Shown: positions 24,231-36,831, numbered from the stretch's first letter. The stretch is 64,000 bases of DNA from Acanthochlamys bracteata (GCA_019914995.1 CM034126.1:10669001-10733000), one strand, 5' to 3'. Notes: generated from the sequence alone by a model not told the origin. Program-made: numbers and translations.

Positions 24231-27200
24231 TCAAAATCTATTAACTAGTTTTACGCCACTTCTTGTCCATGCCTTCAAGAACTTGCTGTTCTTTGTATTT
24301 GCAGATTCGTCGTACCTTGTCTCATAGTCATCATCGCCGATTACCTTTGGCTTCCTTCCAATGCAATCCACACCCTTTTTCATGCCCAGGATCATTGAGG
24401 GAGATGAAGGCAGTGACCTAAAGCCCCTGCTGCTTTCAGTCCTAATATTTTCACCTTTCTTTTCTTTTCTGTTAACCTCCTTTTCAAAGCTCTTTCTTCC
24501 CCAAAAACCCTTAATAGCATTAGTGTTATCGGCTACGATTTCCTGACTTGTGTCATGCATAGTTTTTCTTCTACCGTTAAGATCACAGCCTCTCTCTTCA
24601 GTTTTCTTGCTGTTCTGCAACGGAGAGTCCCAAGATGAAGTGTTATCAAGCATTAGCTTCAGCCACTTCTCTACATTCTGCTCCCCTTGTTTGTTTCTTT
24701 GCTCTTCATCTTCATCTTTGGCAGAGCTAACTGACAACAAGTTTATATTTGCTTCGTAGTTCTTGGCTTTCTGGGGTTCGCTGATGTGCAGTTTGCTTAG
24801 CTTACTACTCATAGCAGTTTCCTCCTTTGCAACAAAGGCAGGCCTTTGCTTTTCAGCTTTCTTTATTTGATCAGAACTCTTGCTGCATTGGCCATGTTCA
24901 GTTGCCATTCTAAGGTTTCGATCTTGAGACTTGACATCATTGAACATCATAATTCTATTCTCTTCATTGTCAATGCTCTTGCCAATGATGCACTTCTTCA
25001 GTTTATCAGTAGAAAGGCACATGTCTCCGCCTATACTTATTCTTATTCGCGGACTATTATTGTGCTGCTCATCTTCTTTAGTAAGAGGCAATGCTTTAGA
25101 AAAATTCTCATGAGTTTCTTCATCAATGGCGTTTGAAGAATCCAGGCTATCTTCTTCTAGAATCGGAGAAGATCCTGCTAGTGAAGCCTTGTGCTCTTCT
25201 TCCAGAAATTGTCGAAGCTCTTTTCTAATCGGATCATCTGTTCTTGACATGAACAGCCTCTCAAGCCTTTCTTCTCCTAATGTGTAATCTCTTCTTGACC
25301 TTTTTCGTGCAAGCCAATGAGGGTGCATCTGTTCTTCAACCTCGTTTCTCTGCTTGTATCTCCTGTATAGTTCTTTCTCTGATGATTCACACATTTCTCT
25401 CTGTGTTTCCAATCTAGCCTTTAGAGCACTTGTTGCTACCTGATTTAGCCTAACTTGTTCCTTATACACCACAGCCCTACATCAAAAACCAAAGATAAAG
25501 AGTTACATACTGCTACCAAGCAAAATCACATCGAACCAGTAATTTGGGTAATTTATTGAATTCCTTACTGGTGCATGGCATCTCTGATCATTTTCTCTAA
25601 CAAGGCTCTGTAGGAAGCTTGAGCTTCTGCTAATCGTCGACACTTCTCTACTCTTCGCCTTTTTCTTATTAACTGTGCTTCCAAATCCTGAAGAGCCATT
25701 CTTTCAGCTTCATTACTATGCTTTACTTGTTCTAACTCGCTCTCCAGATGAGTGATCTCCTCTTGCTTCTTCTTAGTTTCTTCCCTTTGCCGTAATGAAT
25801 CCCTCGCCATGGTAATGGAAAGATACGGATTTGTATTGTAGCAAGCCATTTGAGGGTCATTGTTTTCCTTCACAATACCTGCTTTGAATTTTTGCAATGC
25901 CATGCTTGGAGCACCACCTTCTTCAGCCAATGGCTTCCTTCCACCTATGAGATTTCTTGAACGTTTAGAATTCCCAACTAAAAGGAATGCCCTAGGAGAG
26001 AAGAAGGTAAATGTATACACTAACCAACAACGGGTGAGGCTGGTCTTGAAGCTCTGTTGATATCTAGAGGCTTGAGCACTGACGCATCTGAACTTCCTTG
26101 CAAGACAACAGCAGCTGGAGCAAGACCAATCTGGCCTTTCAACTCCACAAAACTTTGAGGAAAAGCGTGAGATTCTACAGTCTGAAATGAATGTAGCTCC
26201 TCATTCCCTCCATCAGAAAACAAGAAAGAAAATGCTCTACTCCTGTAATAATTAAATTGTCATATCCATTCATAAAACATCTAACATTCTTAATATATAT
26301 ACGAAATTAAAAACTAGCCTTTGTTTCTCTCTACAAACCTGAAATCAGAATTTTTAGAAGCAAATATCGATAGAAACTGGTTTACTGAGATCCCAAGTTG
26401 AAGATCCCACCATGGCACAAGAAACTCTAGCTTGTTTTTCTTCTTTTCGCAAGCTTGCCACTGTAAAAGTCTCAAATTGCTTGGAACAGTTTTCCCACCT
26501 CCTGCAATTCAAATTCTGAGCTTTTTATCTTTATATGTCTTACTTTTTTGAGTATATACTTACTTGAGCAAGGGAACCAGTGATCAATATCCCAAGCTAG
26601 TGGAGAACCTGAATCTGCATGGACGTATAGAACATTCCCGAAAGGGTCCACGCGAAACAATGCAGGATCAAATCCGGCGTTACTGTCCAATAACAAGCAA
26701 AATTAGTAGCTACAAAACATGGGCTTGTTTCTATGAGTTCCAAAACTTGAAGAATGGAATACATGCTCACCCTAAATGATCAAGTTGCTTCCATAGGAGA
26801 TTTGCATAGTTTCGGGGGTTCGCAGAAGGGTAGTCCTCAGGGTCAATTATAGGAAACATTTGATTCATGTCTTTCACTCTCAATGCCTGCAGTTGCAGCC
26901 ACATTCTTGTTCAGTAAAGGGGAGAGAAGACCCTCACAAAAGCCAATAAGAAATGGTATGTTAGGGAACTCTATAAAGTTCAGGTAGTTGTTGTTGTAGT
27001 TCTACAACAAACCTTCATATATATGAATAGCTCTGTGTGTAACTGTTTACTTGAAAGAGATGAACTTCTCTTTGTTAAACTAGGAGATGAAGGGAATGCT
27101 GAAAGTATCTTGAACAGGCATTGAGTTCCTATACATAGGCATGACCTTCTGGATTTTGATGCTTCAAAATGTTAGCCAGATTAATAGCTAGTAGCTCTGT

Positions 27201-27862
27201 TACTGTTCCATCAAATAATTATTTACTAAGCATGCAATCTGCTTAGTGCTCCTAAAACACATAATTGACTCAATTAATTAACTTCACAACCACTGGAATT
27301 GAATGGTCTTCACCAGATCACTGCTACATATTAGCTCAGTAAGCTCCATTATATGCTATTTGCTTTACTGAGCACTTACTGAACTATAAACAAAAATTAA
27401 GGATACACAAACGGAAACAGCCAACTCCGGCAAATGGGGAACATTAGAAATTTAATAATAACATACGCTATATAACAATTAATTCGAAATTAATCTTAAA
27501 TTGATCCCAAATCTTCATTCTCCCAATAATCCTCCGTTTGAGATTCTAGAAAGAAAATACCACCAAAAAAAGACGAGCTCCAATAAATTAAATTCAGCTC
27601 AAATTGACAACGGCATATGGAGAGAATATAAGGACCAGATCTGTCGCCTAAATAACTGCAGAGAAGATTGATTTCTCCTTACCTCTTGTGGTTGCAGGGA
27701 GTAAGGTAGAAAGGAGAATGGTGGTCCCTTGCTGTAAGGCTTCAACAGGTAATGGTTTCTGCAAAGCTTCGCATAAGCTTTCGGGTAACCAAGGCTTTCT
27801 TCCACCTTCAGTTCTTCTTCGCTGAACTGCTGTAACTTCCCCACCCCGACCGCTACCGCCAT
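24231..27862 (-). CDS. Plant protein with HNH-like motif and coiled coil, function unknown
   Basis: Seven minus-strand exons join in phase to give 816 aa: 27862-27683, 26886-26771, 26682-26564, 26501-26339, 26242-26025, 25977-25569, 25476-24231. Residues 100-165 carry a pattern like bacterial HNH endonucleases: RVDPFGNVLY, then AWDIDHWFPCSRGGKTVPSN, then LRLLQWQ and a run of Lys. The Asp-His pair (132-133), Asn147 and Lys162 fall where metal-binding and catalytic HNH residues sit. Residues 155-195 continue with a well-folded-looking segment (EFLVPWWDLQLGISVNQFL). About 325-455 is strongly charged and heptad-like, a long coiled coil. The rest is polar, Ser/Lys/Glu-rich and probably disordered, ending in a basic tail. 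There is no signal peptide or membrane segment. I recall related plant proteins as uncharacterised. The start is the ATG at 27862. Nuclease activity is an inference from motif only. Confidence 0.85.
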
Positions 27863-28446
27863 GATTCTGTCTTCTTTAGCTTTAACTCTCTTCTCTACAG
27901 CAAAGATAGTGAAGAAGAAGAAGAAGAGACTCAAGAGAGCGTGTAGACACTTGAAAGAGAGAAGTGTGTTTTTGAAACAAACGGTCGACTCAGAGTTGTT
28001 TTGAAAGGAGAAGAGTTTCTGGGTTGATGTTTTGGCCTTTATGTTTCTTGTCCAGAGTTTTCTCTGACTCTTTTTTGTTGTTTCTCTGTTGTTTGGGACG
28101 CGAGTTTTGAAAACTCCAACGACTAACGAGCGCTTTTGATGGGAGGAAAGTAGCAACGGTTCAGTGACGTGGCAATGAGCCGCTGGGGACTGGTACATTA
28201 GACTTTATTAATGAGTCAAATGTGGTGGTGATCTACGGATCTACAAAAACTGACGCAGTTAATTAACCCTCTGTGATCAAAACATTTCTAAATGACAAAA
28301 CAAGCCCTCCATAGTCAGGGATCTTCAATTATAACCTTAATATAAATGAGAATATTATAACCATCTAATTGGAATCTCGTTGACAAAATGCGATAAAATT
28401 GAAATCCCTTTTGAATAGAATTCCATTTAATAGATTAGATTTGCGG

Positions 28447-28662
28447 GCATTTGAAATAATTTTAAAATAATTTTTTTTAAATAAATTTTATTTTTTAAAA
28501 AATAGATTTTATTTTTATCTAAAAATAATAATAAATAAATTAATTAAAAAATTATTACGTAATTTTCTGTATTTTTTAAATTTTTAATAATTTTTTAAAA
28601 TATATTAAAAAATATGAACTGAAAATTAAAAAACTAATTTTTAAAAAATTTTTGCCAAACAT
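28447..28662. repeat. AT-rich MITE-like repeat, copy 2
   Basis: An A/T-only core is bounded by GCATTTGAAAT on the left and GCCAAACAT on the right, which are imperfect inverted copies of each other. Structure and length match the copies at 777-1016 and 52053-52298. Confidence 0.45.
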
Positions 28663-29524
28663 TTATTTTGTCTATTATAACTATACTACCTAATAAAATT
28701 TTGCTAACCTATATTACTCTATAAATTTAATAAATAGTCCGTTATGTATAAACAAGTTATATCCTCACATTTTAACAATATTTACTAATTATCCATCTAA
28801 ATAGATTAGTTCATCATAAAATTTTAAACAATTTTTTATAGAAACTTTTTTTCTTTTAATATATTTCATGAATCATTTATTTGAATTATATTGTATATAT
28901 AAATTTAATTATGATTATATCAATTTATAATACTCTTAAAAATCTATATTATCCAATCCACTACATCTAGCAACTTGTATATAAATTAAATTGAATAATA
29001 TAATTAATATAAAAACGTAAGATATACTAAGAGTTCTAAATATTTGAAAGTGATAATATTATCATATTTTTATAATATACTTAAGAATTTTTTCAATTAT
29101 AAAAATCAAAATCATCATATAACTGTTGAATCGAGCTATCTAAATTTGAAAATTGTAATAAAATTATCTTTTTAAAAATTATACAGTTCTATTTTATAAT
29201 ACTTTAAAATAATAATAAAATTACCATGTTCGTAGCGTTATGCACCGATCTTAGTTATCCCTTATTTAGGGCTTTTTGGCATCTCATTTCTTCCTAAATT
29301 TTAAAATTTTCAAGTTAAAAAAATCATATAAGTGAATACAATGTTTTTTTAATTTATAAAATATAAATGATACGTACAAATTTTCCTTGAAAATACTTGT
29401 TAAAAATTTTAATTTTTTAAGCACTTTTTCAGCTCTTTCCATGCTTAAAACTTTTTGCCAATGCGTGTCGGCTAAAATCTATAGCTTCAAGGGAAAATAA
29501 AATAAAATAAAATAAAATAAATTT

Positions 29525-29753
29525 AGAGGTATTTAAAAATATTTATAAAATAAAATTCTTTTATAATAAAAAATATTTTTTATTTTTTTTAAAAATATAT
29601 TTTATTTATTTTATTTTTAAAAAATTATAAAAATATTATAAAAATTTTTACTGTAAAATTTTTTATAATTGCTAAATTATTTATATAATTATAAAATATA
29701 TATTAAAAAATATTTTTGAAAAAAAATAAGAAGCAGCGTTATCCTAAACGCTC
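29525..29753. repeat. AT-rich MITE-like repeat, copy 3
   Basis: The block has the same layout of A/T runs of about 230 bp and ends in CCTAAACGCTC. The left end is degenerate (GAGGTATTTAAAAA). It belongs to the family only by overall structure and the right end. Confidence 0.4.
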
Positions 29754-29857
29754 TCTTAAATTCCCGTTTTAAATTGATCATGACGGGTGACACATTTTTC
29801 TTGGAAACATGCAGCATTTGTTCTGCATTTCACGTTTGTGAAAAGCTGTTTGGAAGA

Positions 29858-30106
29858 GCGTTTGAAAAGCTGCTTATCAATTTTTCACAATTTTTTTCTA
29901 TTTCACGTTTTTTAATATATATTTTATAAGTATATAAAAAATTTATTTAAAAATTTAGAAAGTGTAGAAAAATTTTACGGAGTGAGATCTTTTTATTGCA
30001 TATTTTTATTATTTTTTTTGAAGTAAAAAAAATAGAACTTATTTTTTAAAAAAATAAAAATACTTTCTATTTCAAAAAACTCTTTTTTATAAACAATCCC
30101 AAACGT
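29858..30106. repeat. AT-rich MITE-like repeat, copy 4
   Basis: It begins GCGTTTGAAAAGCTGCTTAT and ends ATAAACAATCCCAAACGT, so its ends are inverted around a GCGTTTG/CAAACG core. The interior is nearly all A/T. It lies directly before hAT-like sequence at 30110, so the two insertions are adjacent. Confidence 0.55.
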
Positions 30107-30109
30107 CCC

Positions 30110-30975
30110 AGAGCTGGCAAAATGGACGGGCGGCATTCGATTGTAAAATTTTAATTCAAATTAATTTATTTAATTTAAATTTAAATTTTTTATTTTATCA
30201 ATATAAATTTATAAATTAAATTATGATCGAATAAATTTGATTGAATTTTTCAATAGATTACTTTAGGCCAATTTGAAAATGATTTTATCGATTCGAACTG
30301 TCACTTTTAGAAAGATAAATTTTTTTATATTTTTTTTATTATATAATAAAATTTTAGTAACAAAAAAATAAATTGATAGTAATATATAAATTATTATAAC
30401 TATATTAATCATTTATTTTTATAATTATATTATATTTATAAAATAATACAAAATAAAGATTATAATATTATTAAAAATATTATTATGTATGTATTTTTAG
30501 TTACAAATTTATATTTTGTAAAAATATTTTTATCAAAATTTTATCAAATAGCTATATTTTTAAAAAGAAATATATCAAAAGTATTATTATATATTTATAA
30601 TCATAAAATTTTAGCCATTATCACATATTTTAAAAAAAAAAAAAATAAAATATTTTAAGGAACGATCATATTTGAAAATATATATTTTGAAAGACAATCA
30701 TCAAATCATATTACTAACAACATAGTATAACATTCATTCCAACTATTTTATAATTATTTTTAAGTTTAAAAGTATAGAAATATAATTATTAATTTTAATT
30801 AAAATAGGTCGAATCAAATTTAATCCAATTTTTAAATAAATTAAATTAGAATTGATAATTTTAATTTATATAAATTTATAATTTAATTAGTATTAAATAA
30901 ATTTATCTAATTATTAAATAAATTAATTCGAAATTGATTCGCTAATCTTTAAATTGACATTCACATTTGCAGGCC
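30110..30975. mobile_element. Degenerate hAT-like element B
   Basis: The left part contains GGACGGGCGGCATTCGATTG and the right part ends in AAATTGACATTCACATTTGC. These resemble the ends of elements A (18772) and C (31075), and the interior has the same A/T-rich centre with TTGAATTTA/AATCGAATT-like subterminal motifs. I could not find a matching target duplication, so the limits are approximate. Confidence 0.45.
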
Positions 30976-31074
30976 GATTAGAACCGCCCTCATGATATCC
31001 AGTTTGTCCATTTGGATTAACATTAGGTGTTGGGCCCTTGTTTCCTTCGCCAAGCCGCAAAATTCTACCTACGA

Positions 31075-31928
31075 ATAGGGATGACAATATATGACCCGAT
31101 CCGAAAACGTAATCCGAAATCGACCAATTTAATCAGGATTAGGGTTTAAAAATTTGATCCGTATAAATATATGGATTGGATTAGGATTGAATGAATCGGA
31201 TCCGGTTAAATGGATCGATTCGAGTTAACCCGAAATTGACCCACCAATCTAAATTATTATATCTTGAAGGAATAATATTTAATTTTTTTTTTTCGTATAT
31301 TAAAATATTGGCAATAAAAATAATGATAATAATAATTTATAAATTATTAAATTATATATTTATAATTAATTATTATTTTTATATTTTAGTAAAATAGTGT
31401 AATATAAGAATTATAATATTATCGAAAGTATTACTATGTATGTGTTTTTATAATGATGAATTTGAATTTCGTATAAAAATTTTTAACAAAATTTTGTTAG
31501 AAAGCTATGTTTATCAAAATATTTATCAAAATTATTAGTATATATTTATATCATAAAATTTCAACTGTCAATACATATTTTTAAAAAATAAAAATAAAAT
31601 TTATTTGGATATTTTAAGGATCGATGAAAAAATTAAATAATGCATATGTTGACGGGTATTCACTATATCTTGTCATTAAAAATATCGTGCACTTCTATTA
31701 CAATTGAGCTTATAATTTTATTAAATTTTAAAAATATATAATTAATAATTAATAATTTTAATTATTAAATAGATCGATCCGAATTTGACTCGATTATTAA
31801 TAAGTTGAGTTAGAGTTAGATATTTTTGACTCGTAAAATTTATAAATTAGATTAGAATTAGAACGAATTTAATCCGATTATTAAATAAGTCAATCTAAAA
31901 TTGATCTACAAATCTAAATTTTCACCCT
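31075..31928. mobile_element. Non-autonomous hAT-like element C
   Basis: The unit is about 854 bp and is flanked by a perfect repeat ACCTACGA (31067-31074 and 31929-31936); the identity extends to ten bases, CTACCTACGA. The ends are inverted: left ATAGGGATGACAAT, right (reverse complement) AGGGTGAAAATT. Subterminal GATCCGAAA, CGGATCCGG and CGATTCGAG motifs are frequent and the core is A/T. The 8-bp duplication and the AGGGATGA-type ends match Ac/hAT elements. No transposase is present. Confidence 0.72.
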
Positions 31929-32605
31929 ACCTACGAGGGTTGAGATCGAGCACGGCGAACGCTAGTAGCTACTAGGATGATGCAGACATGAACCACAAAC
32001 CACAGAGCGCTACCAGGCTAGAGCTACAATGACTCACATGGGCCTATTCGGTTTTTTTCTTTCAGGAGAGTAGTGTAGAAAAAAACTCGCAATTTGTAAC
32101 TTGGTTTCATAAAATAGTCACATAATTTATCGTGAAAACTTGAAAAGCATGAATCAATGAATATTTTTATAATATCTTCAGCACACCGAGTCATTCACTA
32201 TGATATTGATAATGTTCGCACAAAATGGTTATCTGTAACCATGGTGTTAAAATTTTTGACACAGCATCAGGATGGATGTCCTGAAGTATCAAACCAAGTT
32301 AACGTTTTCCTTTCTTGACTTAGAAATGAAGGAAACCAAGTAGAAACCAAGTAAGTTATGCAACTCATCAAATTCCACGCAAAGTAAAGCACAAGACTAT
32401 TTAATACCTTGCCCTCCAATTCACCTACTCCTCTAAACCTAATCCATTTCCAAGTCCTTTCATTTTCCCAAATGTCTCTCAAACCTCCACCAAATCCAGT
32501 CCCCCTCCTCTTTGCCTCTTTCCTGACTCTTCGTTCAACCAATCAATTCAATTCGCTCTTCACGCGAAACCAACGTGTGCGTGCTTACTTCACAACAACG
32601 ACAAA

Positions 32606-34849
32606 ATGCTTAAGAAGCTCGGTAGACGTGTTTCCCGTGTCGCTACCAATATAATCTCCAAAACCATTCTCAAAAACAAATCCAAACAACGACCAGCAGA
32701 AAAGTCACCGGTGCAAACATCACCAGTGCAACCGTCTCCTTCACTGCCTTCTCCTACAGCAGCAGCACCAGCACAAGAATCTTCAGCAATGCAACACCAT
32801 CACCACGGAGGCCCGTTCGTTTTCCCAAAAGCACCAGAACCAAATATTCTTCCAGATCCTTCGAAATTCTTCGCTCCAAATCTTCTATCTTCTCCACTCC
32901 CTACGAACTCTTTCTTCCAAAACTTCGTGCTCAACAATGGGGATCAGCCTGAATACATCCATCCTTATATGATCAAATCTTCTTCTGGTTCGTTAACCCT
33001 TTGCTATCCTTCACGTTTCTCATCCCAACTCTTCATTTACCAAACGTTCGTTGCGGATCTCACCATTTCAACTACTGATAAGTCACAAGCTACGCAGAAT
33101 TCTAAACATTTGATTTCTTACTTCAATGATCTAAGTGTAACACTCGATTTACCGCCTTCGTTAAGGTTTCATTTGGTCAGGGGAAGCCCGTTTGTAACAT
33201 GCGCTACTCTGATTTCATCGATCATATATTTGTCTACGATCCACGCGATCTTATCGTTTGATTCAAATTCTTCGTTCACCAAGTACACGGTGAAGTTCAA
33301 CAGCGGCCAGACATGGCTGATCTACTCTTCATCGCCGATCCGGTTTAAGCAATCTGATTTGTCAAATTTGGTTTCTGATTCTAGATTTTCCGGCGTGATC
33401 AGGGTTGCGATTTTACCGAAACCGGAATTTGAATCGGTTCTGGATCGGTTCAGTGCGTGTTACCCTACATCAGGGCAAGCATTCTTTTCTCGGCCGTTTA
33501 AGTTGGAGTACAGATGGGAGAAACAGGGCTGGGGAGAGTTGCTTATGCTTGCTCACCCTCTTCATCTCCGCCTTCTTCAGATGGAAGATGGCTATGATGT
33601 TTCTGTGCTGCCAGATTTCAAGTACCGAAGCATTGATGGCGATCTAGTTGGTGTTGTTGGCAATTCCTGGATTCTAAAGACCGACCCGATATCGCTCACA
33701 TGGCATTCAACGAAAGGCCTCAGTGAAGAAGGATTCCGTGAGATTACTTCTGCACTCAGCAAAGATGTCCAGGACCTGAGTTCAACCAGCATCAGCACAA
33801 CTTCTTCGTATTTTTATGGCAAGGCGGTTGCTCGTGCTGCCCGGCTTGCTCTGATCGCTGAAGAGGTCGGTTACACGGATGCGATACCAATGGTGTGCCG
33901 GTTCTTGAAGGACTCGGTTACTCCTTGGCTTGATGGAAGCTTTAGTGGGAATGGGTTTCTGTATGATCCCAATTGGGGTGGCCTTGTAACCAAGCAAGGT
34001 GCAGTTGATTCTGGAGCAGATTTTGGGTTTGGATTGTACAATGATCACCATTATCATCTTGGATACTTTCTGTATGCAATTGCAGTGCTGGCCAAGTTTG
34101 ACCCAGCATGGGGGCGAAGGTACCGGCCACGGGCATACTCGATCATGGCCGATGTCATGACTTTGGGCCGGAGCTCGCAGGCTAATTACACACGGCTGAG
34201 GTGTTTCGATTTGTGGAAGTTGCATTCTTGGGCTGGTGGTTTGACGGAGTTTGCTGATGGAAGGAACCAGGAGAGCACAAGCGAGGCAGTGAATGCATAC
34301 TACTCAGCTGCACTGATGGGACTTAGCTATGGTGATACTGATCTTGTGGCAATTGGTTCAACACTTTCTGCATTTGAGATTGAAGCTGCAAGGACTTGGT
34401 GGCATGTTAGAGAGGGAGAAGGGATGTATGAGGATGAATTCAGCAGGGAGAATAGGCTGGTTGGAGTTTTGTGGAATAACAAGAGGGACAGTGGACTCTG
34501 GTTTGCTGCTGCTGAGTTGAAGGAATGCAGGCTAGGAATTCAGCTTCTTCCTCTGCTGCCTGTTACAGAAATTCTATTCAAAGATGTTGCATTTGTGAGG
34601 GAATTGGTGAAGTGGACATTGCCTGCTTTGGCAAGAGAGGGAGTTGCAGAAGGGTGGAAGGGGTTTGTGTATGCAATGGAAGGTATTTATGACAAAGCAA
34701 AAGCACTGGAGAAGACAAGGGAGCTGAAAGGGTTTGATGATGGTAATTCACTTTCCAATTTGCTTTGGTGGCTCTATAGTAGAGATGGTGATGAATACGG
34801 GGGGCTAGGCTGGCCTAAGAGCTCATGGTTTGGTCACTATTGCCATTGA
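32606..34849 (+). CDS. GH81 endo-1,3-beta-glucanase
   Basis: A single exon of 747 codons. Glycoside hydrolase family 81 enzymes cleave internal beta-1,3-glucan bonds. In plants the substrate may be callose or the wall glucans of fungi and oomycetes. After a basic, Pro/Ser-rich N-terminus (1-65) that is not a typical signal peptide comes the beta-sandwich region and then the all-helical catalytic part. The active-site signature is complete: YNDHHYHLGYFLYA with Asp480, and HSWAGG through GRNQESTSEAVNAYY with His540, Glu556 and Glu560. GH81 uses an inverting mechanism with an Asp and a Glu in these two motifs. The length is as expected for plant members, and I see no frameshift. The start MLKKLGRRV is the first ATG of the frame. 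TATTTAAT near 32397 is about 200 bp upstream. Absence of a clear secretion signal leaves the location open. Confidence 0.93.
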   Translation: MLKKLGRRVSRVATNIISKTILKNKSKQRPAEKSPVQTSPVQPSPSLPSPTAAAPAQESSAMQHHHHGGPFVFPKAPEPNILPDPSKFFAPNLLSSPLPTNSFFQNFVLNNGDQPEYIHPYMIKSSSGSLTLCYPSRFSSQLFIYQTFVADLTISTTDKSQATQNSKHLISYFNDLSVTLDLPPSLRFHLVRGSPFVTCATLISSIIYLSTIHAILSFDSNSSFTKYTVKFNSGQTWLIYSSSPIRFKQSDLSNLVSDSRFSGVIRVAILPKPEFESVLDRFSACYPTSGQAFFSRPFKLEYRWEKQGWGELLMLAHPLHLRLLQMEDGYDVSVLPDFKYRSIDGDLVGVVGNSWILKTDPISLTWHSTKGLSEEGFREITSALSKDVQDLSSTSISTTSSYFYGKAVARAARLALIAEEVGYTDAIPMVCRFLKDSVTPWLDGSFSGNGFLYDPNWGGLVTKQGAVDSGADFGFGLYNDHHYHLGYFLYAIAVLAKFDPAWGRRYRPRAYSIMADVMTLGRSSQANYTRLRCFDLWKLHSWAGGLTEFADGRNQESTSEAVNAYYSAALMGLSYGDTDLVAIGSTLSAFEIEAARTWWHVREGEGMYEDEFSRENRLVGVLWNNKRDSGLWFAAAELKECRLGIQLLPLLPVTEILFKDVAFVRELVKWTLPALAREGVAEGWKGFVYAMEGIYDKAKALEKTRELKGFDDGNSLSNLLWWLYSRDGDEYGGLGWPKSSWFGHYCH

Positions 34850-36831
34850 CAGAAATATTTGTTGTCAGCATGTCTGTTACTGTAAGTAATTTGTTTACAT
34901 CACTCTGGAGCCTGAGTCTCCTTGAGGAAAGTTATGAATGTTAAATGAGTTTGTTAGTGTTTATGTTATAATTATTTATGGAGACAGTAACATAATTTAA
35001 GTTTCTTATATGTGTTTAACTATTTAAGTTGAAGCTCTATTATCAAATTATCACCTTCTAATGACTACAAAAGCTATTGACATGCTGGACAAAAGCTCTC
35101 TGTAAGCTTTTATATATCAACCCATTGCAAACTCTGTTGATGTAGATGTAAATGAAACGCATGTTTCGCTTGCCAACAATTAACTGACAGTTTTCGAAGT
35201 AATCACACGATTGGGTTATATTAATAGGATGATTTTGTTTTGAAAGTCTACTACACTCATCATTGCTGACTAAGGCATTTATGCTTCACATATTCTTAAG
35301 ATGTTGCTTAGCACTATGCTGGGACTTACCTGAAATATGTAATCCTGCTTTGCTCCCAACTTTTTTTGTTTTATCTCCTGAGGATCATGCAGTATCCTTC
35401 TACTTCTGCAGAGAAGTAAGACAACAGAACATTCGTTTCCCCACGAAGGCTGTTATTAGCAAATCTCTATGCTTTGCATTTTGTTTAGGTCTGTTGAGAA
35501 AGGCCGCTCTGAAGCATGTTAGAAATCAAAAGTACACCTTACTCAAACTTCTTTAGATAATGCTATACTTATAATCATTCCTGCTGTTAACTTGCCTCAG
35601 TTCAGAGTTTACGGTGAACCCAATTGTTAATCTTCTGACCTCTATAAAGGTCAGTTTGCAATTTCTTATACTAGCTTAAGTAAGTTATGATATGATTGCT
35701 AGTTAGTTCTTAAGGTGCTTGTTGTCGCTTGATATATTTAATTTGTTGGAATGCCTTTCATGATATGGTGGCTTGCCTGTGCTTTCAGTGAAACCTTTTT
35801 GGTGATGGCTCGTTCAGTGATACTTTTTGGTGAATAGCGTTAAGGTCTAAATCTTTCTGATAATGTTGAGAGAAAAAATCTCTCTAGAATGAATAAAGAT
35901 AACTATACTAGAGATTGACAGAATTTTGCCAGAGTGAACATAGTCAATGACACCAAATAATGTTAGATATGGATGCCTTGTTTACAACTGTATTTGGACT
36001 ATGTTCCCTAAGACACTACGTGCTGTTAGAGTTTATTATCTCCTTCGCTCGAGAAGGAATTAGTCTTCTGTAAGGCCTAGGATCATGTGTTCTGTTTCCA
36101 TTAGGCATACTCAGGTGAAGCTTAAAAGCATGATTATAGGTTTCTGAAAGCAATTTATGAAACAAAATGACTTTTTCCCTGGTGCAATTGAAATGAGATT
36201 TAATTTTCAAATTTAAAGCCGACCAGTTGGCAAGGAAAAAGAATATTGGACCTGAGAAATTGTTCTGCAAGAGCTCTGTAGGCCTCCCACATCAGATTTG
36301 CAGCGTTTGCTGTGCAGTCTGACTGAAGCAAGCTACTATGAGATAAACATTTGCTGGGTTCTTCTGTTGAATTGTCATTCTATTTGACTGTGATTTCATT
36401 GACTTAGCTATTCAATTCGATTTTGTATGCTCTTTGTTTGAAATTATTTAAAAAGCAGAACTTGAAATAAAAAAAACTTTTTATGATCTTTTTAGTAAAT
36501 AAGTTTGTCTTTTTTATCCTTCAAAAATTTTATAATAATTTCATATATAAGTTATTCATATTTAAAAAAAAATTAAACAAATTTTTAAATACTGTAAAAA
36601 TATTTTTTTAAAATTAATATATATATGGAGAGAGAGAACTGAAATCCACAGCTAACCAGAGCCTTACTCTGTATGCCTTTATTTATGCAAATTATGCTTC
36701 TACAATATGGTAACAATACATAGGTGGAGTCAAAGCGGGGTCCTAAATAGCTAAATGGACTTGAGGATTACTTGGTGGAAACATATCTCTGCTTGGTCAA
36801 GAACTAAACTAACACTTAGCATAGCGGATCA
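34850..36831. other. Intergenic region
   Basis: The first part is probably the GH81 3' UTR. Open frames at 35263-35556 (+) and 36270-36016 (-) have no recognisable domain and no splice context. An A/T-rich stretch with an AT microsatellite lies at about 36450-36630. I see no gene. Confidence 0.6.

Larger units (their letters stand above)
27863..32605. other. Gene-free repeat-rich intergenic region
   Basis: The first 350 bp should contain the 5' UTR and promoter of the HNH-like gene, including a GAAGAA-repeat tract (about 27910-27930). From 28.4 to 32.0 kb the sequence is mostly A/T with several transposon remnants, listed separately. An AAATA-type microsatellite occurs near 29494-29525. The last 200 bp hold the GH81 promoter, with TATTTAAT near 32397-32404 and a C/T-rich leader. 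Confidence 0.65.

Noticed and set aside
33782..34225. 147-codon minus-strand frame inside GH81
   Set aside because: Antisense shadow of a strongly supported coding exon.
35263..35556. 97-codon open frame downstream of GH81
   Set aside because: No family resemblance and probably within or just beyond the GH81 3' UTR region.
36016..36270. 84-codon minus-strand open frame
   Set aside because: Low-quality composition, no domain, and no splice or promoter context.
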